From DASREM01 sp035652095 (GTDB taxonomy: Bacteria; Acidobacteriota; Terriglobia; Terriglobales; Acidobacteriaceae), in assembly GCA_035652095.1 (NCBI GenBank), contig DASREM010000056.1, positions 310,001 through 374,000 on the forward strand: 64,000 bases of DNA. The letters run 5' to 3'. Below are positions 1 to 7,747 of the stretch, one piece after another (the first letter of the stretch is position 1; each line of letters starts with the position of its first letter). The translations under genes and the position numbers were made by a program. A model generated the notes under the pieces. It ran no database searches and was not told where the DNA came from. It saw only the letters and a list, made by a program, of their open reading frames with translations.

Positions 1-716
1 TCGGCCTGTGCCGTGCCGCAGCCCAGGCCGGATTTCATCTTGCTTTCCTCGCGGTCTAAAGCCTGCCGCGCAGCGCTCACCACCTGCGCCAAGCCGCCGG
101 AGAGCAGGCCATTGCGCATCTTTGGTAAGTCGTCATGCCAGCCCAGTTTCGCGCCCAGTTGCGCCGCTTGCATGCCGTCCGCGGTGTGCATCAGTTCCAG
201 GTATTGCAGATGGTCTGCGGCCGCTCGCCTTGTCACCTCGGCCAGGGAGTCGCCAATATGATTGGCGTAGGCAGGAAAGAATTTGTCGAAGCTGGCAAAG
301 AAGTGGTCATGGCCCGATCCCTCTCCTGCAGTCCAGTTGCGCATGGACCATGCATCCACCATGGAGTTGTAAAGCACCTGGTCCTGGTAGGCGCAACTCA
401 CCTGCGGCTTGCTCGCGTACTTATCGCAACTCCGGTCGCATGGGGGAGCGATCAGGAAGGAAGTTGTGCGGTCCACGCAGAATCCATCCTCGGCGGCGAA
501 GTCGATCAGGCTTTCCGCGTAAATCGAACCCGCGAGATGGTTATGCAGATCGCCGCCCTTGGGCATCTTGCGCAGGAACGCCAGCAGCAGCGAGGGATTA
601 CCGCGGATCGATTCCATGTAGCGAGCGGTACGCCCCTCCGCGGTGTCTTGCGCGACCGCAACTTGAGCCAGGATCAAAGCCGTCGTGCAAAGGAACCCCG
701 CAGACCGCCGGACCAT
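1..716 (-). CDS. Adenosine deaminase-like secreted enzyme, 5' part (runs off left edge)
   Basis: The minus strand is open from an ATG at 716 to the window edge (238 codons). An AGGAGG ribosome site lies at 721-726. The protein begins with a signal peptide of about 22 residues ending in VAVAQ. It then shows MPKGGDLHNHLAGS, with His58 and His60, the first metal-binding HxH of the adenosine/AMP deaminase amidohydrolases. In that family a zinc-activated water deaminates adenosine to inosine. A signal peptide suggests a periplasmic or secreted ADGF-like member. Several Cys residues (about 80-105) could form disulfides, which fits export. The C-terminal catalytic motifs lie outside the window, so the substrate is inferred. 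Long plus-strand frames across this region are shadows of this gene. Confidence 0.85.
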   Translation of the reverse strand, partial: MVRRSAGFLCTTALILAQVAVAQDTAEGRTARYMESIRGNPSLLLAFLRKMPKGGDLHNHLAGSIYAESLIDFAAEDGFCVDRTTSFLIAPPCDRSCDKYASKPQVSCAYQDQVLYNSMVDAWSMRNWTAGEGSGHDHFFASFDKFFPAYANHIGDSLAEVTRRAAADHLQYLELMHTADGMQAAQLGAKLGWHDDLPKMRNGLLSGGLAQVVSAARQALDREESKMKSGLGCGTAQA

Positions 717-1410
717 TCTTCCTCCTATAAAGATGGAATCCGGCATTGTACCCGAGCGCTGATTCGCGCGGGCAGGGTGTGGCCAGGGACGAGGCTCCAG
801 TGATGAAAAAAACCGCGCTGAGAGCCAGTTTGGATGGGTTTTGCACAAGCGAAAGATAAGGAATGCCATCCTGCTGGCGATGTTCATTCAAGCAAAGTGT
901 CGAAATTCGGGCGAGGTAGCGGAGTCTGCGCAACCATCGCGTACCCCCTGCACCAACTCCGGTTCACCCCCCTGTGCGCTGTCTGCACTCGATTGCAGCG
1001 CAAGTACATACAGTTCGGCGGTTTTGATTGACGAATTTTCCAGGAAGAGTAAAACAGACTCGTTCTTTGACAGCTTCTGAAGTTTTCCCGGTTGGTGCGG
1101 CGTCCGGGGCTCGAGCGAAGTCACACTTCACATCGCAAGATGATGAAGGGAGGGCTAGCAAGGGTCTATAGCAAAGCGCTGGTCGAGGCGAACAGGAAGT
1201 TTTGTTGAAGGCAGGATAGAGTCCTAAGGCGTTGAACTGGTTTATCCGGTTGGCGGTAAGCCCGGAGCCCAAGCCGAGATCGCGCAGTCGCATCCCGCAA
1301 GGGAAGTGAAGGCAGCAGGTCAGTGAGGGTCTAAAGCGAGCTACTGGCCGAGACGAATGAGTTCAACACCACCTTAGGACTCTTAATTTTTTGCACTTGA
1401 TTTTTCTCAA
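717..1410. other. Gene-poor stretch between adenosine deaminase-like and Ig-like genes
   Basis: No frame in these ~690 bases looks like a gene: no family resemblance, no ribosome site, low-complexity shadow translations. The left part must hold the promoter of the leftward deaminase gene. The right part (about 1130-1390) contains imperfect direct and inverted repeats, listed separately. Confidence 0.6.
1158..1385. repeat. Degenerate direct and inverted repeat block
   Basis: A unit at about 1160-1195 (AGGGTCTATAGC followed by CTGGTCGAGGCGAA) recurs imperfectly at about 1326-1357 (AGGGTCTAAAGC followed by CTGGCCGAGACGAA). Between and after them, GTCCTAAGGCGTTGAAC at 1221-1235 is matched in inverse orientation by GTTCAACACCACCTTAGGAC at 1361-1380. 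The arrangement suggests a decayed mobile or palindromic element. No coding potential is seen. Confidence 0.45.
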
Positions 1411-2115
1411 TCATGGTTGCTGAGCGATGAGCATCTTCTGCTGAGGCGCCAATCGCGCGCGATAAATCGCATAAATCTCCGGCACCTCGGCCACCGCATC
1501 CACATTCAAAGCGTAGCTTCCGTAGCCAAGGTTCGTCTCCTGTCCAAACGGGACCTCTGCTTCCCCTCCATCCTTTGCGACGGTTGCCTTCTGGTATCCC
1601 AATGCGGTGGCTCTGCCGTTGTCGTTCACCGCAACGATCACCACCGTCAGGTCAACGTCACGTTCGGTTTGATTGATTACCTTTACAGCACCTTCGATGT
1701 GCTGACCAGTCACCACCGGAGGGCGGGCCCACTCCACCAGCAATGCGGTCACCACGTGAAGGGTGAATCGCTTTTGAACTTCGTGCGGCGGTTTCCCGCC
1801 ATCGGTCACCTTCATGGTGATGCTGTAATCGCCTGTCATCGTGGGTGATCCGTCCAGCGTGCCGTCCGGGAACAGGGTGATCCCGGCGGGTAGTTCTCCT
1901 TCGACCACCTGCCACGTGTAGGGCGGCAGGCCTCCGATTGCCTGCATCTGGAAATGATAGGGACTTCGCGCCGCCCCTTTGGGCAATCTTGCGTTGCTGA
2001 TGCCGAGTGGTTCCGGCCCACTGGCAGCGGACTGCTGCCCGACCATTGCGGCCGACGCCAGCAAGATGGCTGCACCTGACAGGAGCTTCAGAGTCGTGAA
2101 AATTTCAATTCTCAA
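1411..2115 (-). CDS. Secreted protein with putative Ig-like (He_PIG) domain
   Basis: A 234-residue protein with an N-terminal hydrophobic signal (about residues 8-31). A cadherin/He_PIG-like Ig module follows, recognisable by LPPYTWQVVEGELPAGITL and the TGDYSITMKVTD ending. The C-terminal half (about 120-230) looks like another beta-rich domain. The gene lies 21 bp downstream of the kinase/propeller gene on the same strand, so the two are probably co-transcribed. The start used is TTG; no later Met keeps the signal peptide. Role unknown; a surface or periplasmic binding module is likely. Confidence 0.7.
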   Translation of the reverse strand: MRIEIFTTLKLLSGAAILLASAAMVGQQSAASGPEPLGISNARLPKGAARSPYHFQMQAIGGLPPYTWQVVEGELPAGITLFPDGTLDGSPTMTGDYSITMKVTDGGKPPHEVQKRFTLHVVTALLVEWARPPVVTGQHIEGAVKVINQTERDVDLTVVIVAVNDNGRATALGYQKATVAKDGGEAEVPFGQETNLGYGSYALNVDAVAEVPEIYAIYRARLAPQQKMLIAQQP

Positions 2116-2136
2116 GAGCGCTCTCGCAGATCAATC

Positions 2137-4797
2137 TCAGAAAACAAGGTTTCGTAAAAGCACGATGTCCGACTCGCCTTTCCCGGCGGCGGCATAGATG
2201 TATTTCCCGTCGGAAGACCAGGAAACCCGTCGCGAGATGAAGGTGGCTTGATTGCCGAAGTCGGTGATTGGTCGCATGGGTCCGCCATTGGTGGGTTGAG
2301 CCCAGATGTTTGTCGCCGGTCCATTACTTAGTATCAAAGCAAGCCACTTTCCGTCCGGGGATACGACCGGTTGCATAAGCACGCTGCTTGAGAGCAGCGC
2401 ACCCGGGATTCGCGTCAGCACCGTCGCACTGCCCGTCTCAGGATGGGCTTTGCGAATTTCCATGTCCGATACACCATTGCGGGCTGGCAGGTTCTCTACG
2501 AAATACAGAGTTCCATCCGGAGCGACTGCCGGCTTCTGCCCATCTTTTTGCACCAGGATGGATGTGCTTTCCCCGTCTACCGCCAACTTTTCGATGCGAA
2601 AACCCTTGTCCGAGGGCGGAGACAGATACAACCATTTCCCGTCGGAAGACCAGCACGCCCAGCCGCCTCCGGGGGAAACCAGGCGGAGGTTTGTCCCATC
2701 CGGGTCCATTACCCAGCCATCCACGTTCCAGCCAGTCTTTCCGCGTTTGACGAACGAGATGTGCTTGCCATCCGGCGACCACACGGGAACTCCCACGGCC
2801 ACCACCGGATCTTGCTCGAACGTGACTTGGCGGCTCTGTCCCGTTTCCACGTTTAACACCCACAGATTACCGTGGCCCCCGCTGTCGCTGAGGTAAACGA
2901 TCTCGCGGTCGCCCGGGCCAGGGGAAGGAGTTTGCACGGATCCGGTTTGCCGCGTGATCCTCACCGCATTTCGCACGTTGGCTGCTGCATCACCATCGGT
3001 TGGGTACTTCCAGAGATCGAACGCGATCCGCATGCGTGTCGCCGCGACGTTTCCGTTACGATCGACATCGGGCGAACCGTAGGATGTTTCGCCAAACGTG
3101 AGCTGGCGGCGGTCTTTTCCATCGATCCGAACCGACCACAGGTTCATGGTTCGCAGGTAAAGCACCGTGTCGCCGCGCGAGGAACTGTACACAACCCCTG
3201 AGCTATCCGGCATCCAGGCAAACCCATTCAGCGGATTGCCGTCGTGAGTAATGTTGTGCGGCTCGCCGCCGGCGGTGGTTAAACAGAAGATGTCGTAGTC
3301 GAAAGTGCGACCGCGCTGAAACCCAAGCTTGGTGTCATCCGGAGACCACCGCAGGCTGGAATAGTTGTACTCCAGGCCCATGGTTGCGACGGTTCGGGAA
3401 TTTGACCCGTCGCGATCTGCAACCGCAAGTTCGACCTGCTTCTGGTTGGTTCGGAAATAAGCGATATGTTTTCCGTCATGGCTCACGTCCCCGGGACCCA
3501 GGCTGGTCACCAGTGGACGCCCGGTTCCTCCAAGCGCCGGAACCTCCCAGATCTTGCCTTGCCCGTCTGCTTCGGCAGACGGCGAAAAATAAATAATAGA
3601 GTCCGAATCCGGAGACCAGCGCGGAGCCTGGTGGTCGGCGTCATCGCGGGTCACCTCGAGAGGGGCGCCGCCCTTCAACAATCGAACCCACACCTGACGT
3701 TTGCCGCTGGCATCGGCGGTGAAGGCCACCGACTTGCCATCCGGCGAAAGCGCGGGGAATTCCTCCATGCCGACGAAATCGGTGAGTCTCCTCAACTCGA
3801 CGGGAGCGCCTGGCCCTCGCTCCGTGGAGGCCGATCGCATGCCGAGCCAGGTCGCGACCACGGCCGCCGCAACTACCGCCAGCACACCAACTCCCCACAG
3901 CCAGACGCGACGTGGGGGAGCCGGTGCGACTTTCGCGCCGGATGCACTCCCATCTCGCGTCAGTAATTCCAGGTTGAAGGCAAGGTCGCGGGCAGATTGA
4001 AACCTTTCGGCCGGCTCTTTCTCCATGCAGCGGTGGACGATGCGGCTTAATGCGGGATGAAGATGGAGCGTGGTCGACGACAGCTCTGGAGGTTCTTCTT
4101 TCAGAATCGCGCTCATCGTGTCAGCGGCTGTAGCGCGTTGAAATGCGCGATTTCCGGAAATCATTTCGTACAACACTGCTCCCAGGCTGAACAGGTCGGA
4201 GCGGACATCCACCCCATGCCCGCGGATCTGCTCAGGGGACATATATCCCGCCGTCCCCATGACAATGCCCGGTTCAGTTCTAGAGAATGTGACCGTCTTT
4301 CCCTGGTCGCCGCTTGCGGGACTGACCAGCTTCGCCAAGCCGAAGTCGAGGATCTTTACGCTTCCATCTTTGGTCAGGAACAAATTGTCAGGCTTCAAAT
4401 CACGATGCACGATTCCGCGTTCGTGAGCGGCGGCGAGTCCGCGGGCAATCTGCAGTCCATACTCCACCACCTTGCGGACCGAGATTGAGCCTTGCTCCAG
4501 CCGCTCCCTGAGCGTCTGTCCTTGCAGCAGTTCGGTGACCAGGTAGGGCACGTGCGCGTTGGTGCCGAAACTGAACACCGCAAGAATATTGGGATGATTC
4601 AGAGCGGCCGCGGCCCGCGCTTCCTGCTCGAAACGCCGCAGGCGATCGGGGTTCGACGCCAATTCCTCAGGCAAAACTTTTACCGCCACTTCGCGCCCCA
4701 GGTTGTCACGCGCGCGGTACACCTCTCCCATGCCCCCGGCGCCGAGCGGCCCCAGTATTTCGTAATCGCCGAAACGTGTCCCAGTAGAAACTGGCAT
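2137..4797 (-). CDS. Membrane Ser/Thr protein kinase with TolB/WD40-like beta-propeller sensor domain
   Basis: An 886-residue protein. The Hanks-type kinase domain spans about residues 10-280: glycine loop GAGGMGEV (19-26), Lys40 of AVKVL, HRDLKPDN (131-138), DFG (151-153) and the activation segment ending near SPEQ (187-190). One transmembrane helix follows (about 299-319). The remaining ~550 residues are repeated propeller blades with SPDGK-type turns (TolB/WD40-PD40). The kinase is therefore predicted to be cytoplasmic and the propeller periplasmic. This layout is common in acidobacteria. A perfect TATAAT on the minus strand lies only 8 bases before the ATG and no Shine-Dalgarno site is present, so the message may be leaderless. 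The Ig-like gene follows closely. Confidence 0.92.
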   Translation of the reverse strand: MPVSTGTRFGDYEILGPLGAGGMGEVYRARDNLGREVAVKVLPEELASNPDRLRRFEQEARAAAALNHPNILAVFSFGTNAHVPYLVTELLQGQTLRERLEQGSISVRKVVEYGLQIARGLAAAHERGIVHRDLKPDNLFLTKDGSVKILDFGLAKLVSPASGDQGKTVTFSRTEPGIVMGTAGYMSPEQIRGHGVDVRSDLFSLGAVLYEMISGNRAFQRATAADTMSAILKEEPPELSSTTLHLHPALSRIVHRCMEKEPAERFQSARDLAFNLELLTRDGSASGAKVAPAPPRRVWLWGVGVLAVVAAAVVATWLGMRSASTERGPGAPVELRRLTDFVGMEEFPALSPDGKSVAFTADASGKRQVWVRLLKGGAPLEVTRDDADHQAPRWSPDSDSIIYFSPSAEADGQGKIWEVPALGGTGRPLVTSLGPGDVSHDGKHIAYFRTNQKQVELAVADRDGSNSRTVATMGLEYNYSSLRWSPDDTKLGFQRGRTFDYDIFCLTTAGGEPHNITHDGNPLNGFAWMPDSSGVVYSSSRGDTVLYLRTMNLWSVRIDGKDRRQLTFGETSYGSPDVDRNGNVAATRMRIAFDLWKYPTDGDAAANVRNAVRITRQTGSVQTPSPGPGDREIVYLSDSGGHGNLWVLNVETGQSRQVTFEQDPVVAVGVPVWSPDGKHISFVKRGKTGWNVDGWVMDPDGTNLRLVSPGGGWACWSSDGKWLYLSPPSDKGFRIEKLAVDGESTSILVQKDGQKPAVAPDGTLYFVENLPARNGVSDMEIRKAHPETGSATVLTRIPGALLSSSVLMQPVVSPDGKWLALILSNGPATNIWAQPTNGGPMRPITDFGNQATFISRRVSWSSDGKYIYAAAGKGESDIVLLRNLVF

Positions 4798-4805
4798 GTT
4801 GCGGC

Positions 4806-4811
4806 ATTATA
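4806..4811 (-). promoter_or_regulatory. Consensus -10 box of the kinase gene
   Basis: On the minus strand this is TATAAT, separated from the ATG at 4797 by 8 bases (GCCGCAAC). The usual distance from -10 to transcription start would place the 5' end at or next to the start codon. The -35 region is weak (TTCGAT at 16-bp spacing). No other promoter is visible upstream of the gene. Confidence 0.5.
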
Positions 4812-4913
4812 GGCTGGCTTGCCGGTAATCGAACTTTGAAAAGCGCTTGGGCCGGACTACCTTGGTTCCCTCCCCAGCATCTCAGTTTTCTTCGAACTGG
4901 GAGGAGTCCCGCT

Positions 4914-5375
4914 ATGGGCTGGGTCCAGAATGAATTTCAAAATCGCCGTGACGACAGTCACGAGCGACACGAGTCGGCTGCCGAAGTACAATTTGAGTCT
5001 CGCGAACGCAGAGTGTGGTCCGAGCTGGTGCGAGGACTGGAGAACGATCTCAAGGAGTTCAGCAAAGTCGGTGGGGATGCAGTTGTCGAACGCGTCTCAG
5101 ATACGGAGTGTCGCGTGTCGAACCCTAAATCGGGCATCGCCGTGACTCTCAATGCCGACCTTGAAGGACGTGCGATTCGCTACCACTACGAGCCCGAATC
5201 TGATAACACCGCTGTGCCGGAAGGCGGCGTTATCACCATGCGCAGTTCAGAGCATGAAGTCGCCCTTTATTCTGCGGACCAGCGCCTCAGCAATGAAGAA
5301 GCGCGGCGGTTGATGCTCGAGCCCTTGCTGTTCCCGCGTGCTCCCCTGCAGGGATTGGAACCCACCGGCACCTAG
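4914..5375 (+). CDS. Hypothetical protein, 153 residues
   Basis: The start chosen is the ATG at 4914, preceded by GGGAGGAG at 4899-4906. A longer in-frame start upstream would ignore that site. The product is acidic and soluble, with no signal peptide or membrane helix. It begins with a polar helix rich in Glu/Arg (about 10-45), followed by a likely beta-rich part (about 50-115) and a short C-terminal helix. I recognise no family. It stands alone between the divergent kinase and the metabolic cluster. Confidence 0.7.
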   Translation: MGWVQNEFQNRRDDSHERHESAAEVQFESRERRVWSELVRGLENDLKEFSKVGGDAVVERVSDTECRVSNPKSGIAVTLNADLEGRAIRYHYEPESDNTAVPEGGVITMRSSEHEVALYSADQRLSNEEARRLMLEPLLFPRAPLQGLEPTGT

Positions 5376-5497
5376 GGGACCAGAAGGCCCATCTTGGCAA
5401 TCCCAGCACAGCGCCAGACGCCGCTTCGCCAGAGCCCGCTCGACTACTCTGCCGCCCTCGCGATAATCTAATTAGTTTGTGGAGGGAGGTCCGAGGC

Positions 5498-6053
5498 ATG
5501 CGTGAGGCCGTCGCACGGCTATGGCCCGAGATTCAATGGATCGAGAACGCGACCTTGCGTGAGCAGGTCACCCAGACTTGGGTCAAGGCGCTCGAACGCA
5601 GTCCGCTGAAGCCGGACGATCTCAACCAGATCCCGTTTACGCTACTCATTCCCGGTTGCCCCATTACGTTCATGGAGCACAAGCGCTGCGTTGTCCATAT
5701 TGCTCGCGATAGCGCCCGAGCCATGAATGAGTTTATGGGACGCGCTTTGCCGATCAACACCGATACCGTGGTTGCAGGCGCCATCCTTGCCGACGTTGGC
5801 AAGCTGCTGGAGTACGAAATTGGGCCGGACGGCAAGAGCCCGGCAGAGCGAGCGTGGTGAAGCCCTCCGGCATCCGTTTACAGGAGTGGCGTTGGCGCTG
5901 GAATGTGGCGTTCCTGACGATGTCTGCCACATCATCGCTGCGCATGCTGCCGAAGGAGACCTGGTGAAGCGTACTACCGAGGCCTACATCGTGCACCACG
6001 CTGACTTCATGGCGTATTTGCCGTTCAAGAATCCGAAGAATGTGAAGAAATAA
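5498..6053 (+). pseudogene. HD-domain protein interrupted by a frameshift
   Basis: The ATG at 5498 has a strong GGAGGGAGG site just upstream. The first frame runs to a TGA at 5860; the rest of the same domain continues in the +1 frame from about 5839 to the TAA at 6053. Removing one C from the CCC run at 5839-5841 joins them into a single protein of about 185 residues that reads through GKSRQSERGEALRHPF. HD-like features: HKRCVVH, GAILADVGKLLEYE, the RHPFTG His and the IIAAHAAEGD His. The usual HD dyad of this fold is AD here. It precedes prpD by about 105 bp and may belong to the same cluster. Either a sequencing/assembly error or a recent loss; the sequence alone cannot decide. Confidence 0.7.
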
Positions 6054-6055
6054 GG

Positions 6056-6146
6056 TTTCAAGGTTTCAACGGCGCAAAGTTTCAAGCACGGCATGGCGTT
6101 ACCGCGAACTTTGAACTCCGAAACCTTGAAACTATGAAACGTTGAG
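6056..6146. repeat. Inverted repeat rich in GTTTCAAGG units
   Basis: AAGGTTTCAAGGTTTCAAC at about 6053-6071 is answered by GAAACCTTGAAAC and GAAACGTTGAG at about 6119-6145 in inverse orientation. The AT-rich palindrome can fold into a long hairpin between the HD gene and prpD. It looks like a non-coding repeat, not a terminator, since it has no T tract. Confidence 0.5.
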
Positions 6147-6158
6147 ATAGGAGCTACC

Positions 6159-7610
6159 TTGGCCAAACAAGCCACTGCCCCGAAAGAAACCATTACCGCA
6201 CAGATGTCTCGCTGGGCCGCGGGGGTGGAGTTCAAGAACCTGTCCAAAGACGCTGTTTATCAAGCAAAGCGTTTCCTGCTTGATTCTGTGGGTTGCGCGC
6301 TCGGTGGTTACCAGCAGCACGACGTGAAGATCGCGCTGGAAGTGTTAGACGAGATCGCCGGGCCTGGACCTTCCACGGTCATTGGTACTGGAAAACGTAT
6401 GGACCCGGTCTCGGCATCCCTGGCCAATGCCCTCATGATTCGCTGCATGGATTACAACGATATTTATTGGAAGCAGGATCCGGCGCATCCCTCCGATATT
6501 TTTCCCGCAGCAATGGCAGCGTGCGAGCGTGCCAGGAGCGATGGCAAGGAGCTGATCGTGGGATTCGTGCTGGGCCACGAATTCGAAATGCGGCTGTGCG
6601 AGGCGGCGTTCCCCGGCATCCGTGAGCGAGGATGGCATCACGCAACTCTGACTGCGTTCGCGTCTCCCATCGTGGCCGGACGCGCTCTTCGCCTTTCCTG
6701 GGAGCAGATTCAGCACGCCATTGGCATTTCGGCCAGTCGTCATTGCACGCTGGGCGCGGTGACTGCCGGAAAACTCACCATGATGAAAAACACTGTGGAC
6801 CCAATGGCCACTCAGAGCGGCATGCTCGCGGCCCTGATGGCAGAAAAGGGATATACCGGTCCCGAGCACGTCATTGATGGCAAGGAAGGCCTGACCCACT
6901 GCTTCGGCCCGGAGTGGAGGCTGAACCTGCTGACCGATGGCCTCGGCGATTCATGGCGCATCACGCAATGCGGGATGAAATTTTTCCCGACGGAGGCGCT
7001 CACCCATGCGCCGATCTCGGCAGTGCTGGACCTGGTCAAGAACAACGATCTGCACCCCGATCAGATTGCGAAGGTACAGATTCGATCGCTGGCGCGCGCA
7101 GCCGATATTCTTTCCGATCCGAGCAAATACGATCCGCATACGAAAGAAACCGCGGATCACTCGCTGCCCTACGTTATTGCCGCGGCCATCGTGGATCGCC
7201 AGGTCACTCCGGTCCAATTCGAAATGAAGAAGATCATGGATCCGACGATCCGGGCTCAGTTGAAGAAAGTCGAGGTCGTGGCGGACCCCGAGATCGAGAA
7301 AGTCTTTCCGGCGTTGCAACGGGTGATCGTGAACATTACCACCAACGACGGCGCGACCTTCTCGAAGCAACTGGATTATCCCAAGGGCGATCCGCGGAAC
7401 CCGCTGAGCGATCAGGAAATTACGGAAAAGTTTGCCGCGCTCGCCGAGGGTGTGCTTTCCGAGAGGGCGCAGAAAAAGCTGACCGATGCCATCTGGAACC
7501 TGGAGAAGTTCGGTCCGGTGAGCAACCTGATGGCGCTGATGAAAGCCGACGTGAAGAAGAAGGTAGCGCGCGTTAAGACACGGGTCTTGAGCAAGAGGAA
7601 GCATCGTTAA
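6159..7610 (+). CDS. MmgE/PrpD family protein (2-methylcitrate dehydratase-like)
   Basis: A 483-residue protein, full length for PrpD. Starts at TTG 6159 with AGGAG about 5 bases upstream. The N-terminal all-helical domain includes DSVGCALGG and the CMDYNDIYWKQDPAHPSD segment that carries active-site residues in this fold. The C-terminal domain includes the ETADHSLPYVIA segment and YPKGDPRNPLS, typical of methylcitrate dehydratase. PrpD dehydrates 2-methylcitrate or citrate-like tricarboxylates; relatives include cis-aconitate decarboxylase and iminodisuccinate epimerase, so the exact reaction is not fixed by family. PrpB and PrpC, which define the methylcitrate cycle, are absent from this cluster. 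Instead it sits with an aconitase-family enzyme, an isocitrate dehydrogenase homologue and citrate lyase subunits. Confidence 0.9.
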   Translation: MAKQATAPKETITAQMSRWAAGVEFKNLSKDAVYQAKRFLLDSVGCALGGYQQHDVKIALEVLDEIAGPGPSTVIGTGKRMDPVSASLANALMIRCMDYNDIYWKQDPAHPSDIFPAAMAACERARSDGKELIVGFVLGHEFEMRLCEAAFPGIRERGWHHATLTAFASPIVAGRALRLSWEQIQHAIGISASRHCTLGAVTAGKLTMMKNTVDPMATQSGMLAALMAEKGYTGPEHVIDGKEGLTHCFGPEWRLNLLTDGLGDSWRITQCGMKFFPTEALTHAPISAVLDLVKNNDLHPDQIAKVQIRSLARAADILSDPSKYDPHTKETADHSLPYVIAAAIVDRQVTPVQFEMKKIMDPTIRAQLKKVEVVADPEIEKVFPALQRVIVNITTNDGATFSKQLDYPKGDPRNPLSDQEITEKFAALAEGVLSERAQKKLTDAIWNLEKFGPVSNLMALMKADVKKKVARVKTRVLSKRKHR

Positions 7611-7736
7611 CGTGTAGGGACAGCCGCCCCCGGCTGTCCACGGGCGAAGCCCGGAGCGTACTTCGGCGTGCAGTTGGACCGAAGGTTTGCCGTCTGACGG
7701 CGGCCGACAGCCGAGGGCGGCTGACGCTACACAGAA
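7611..7736. repeat. Pair of inverted REP-like palindromes (GGACAGCC family)
   Basis: GTGTAGGGACAGCCG at 7612-7626, a CCCC loop and CGGCTGTCC form a perfect 9-bp stem (7618-7639). About 60 bases later an inverse-oriented degenerate copy occurs (GCCGACAGCCGAGGGCGGC then GACGCTACAC, about 7702-7733). The pair resembles a bacterial interspersed mosaic element. The same palindrome recurs inside and after nrdJ at 39.2, 39.3 and 40.6 kb. Confidence 0.75.
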
Positions 7737-7747
7737 TTGGAATTGTT

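Noticed and set aside
8..803. Three long plus-strand frames near the left edge
   Set aside because: They are antisense to the adenosine deaminase-like gene on the minus strand, which has a ribosome site, signal peptide and the HxH motif.
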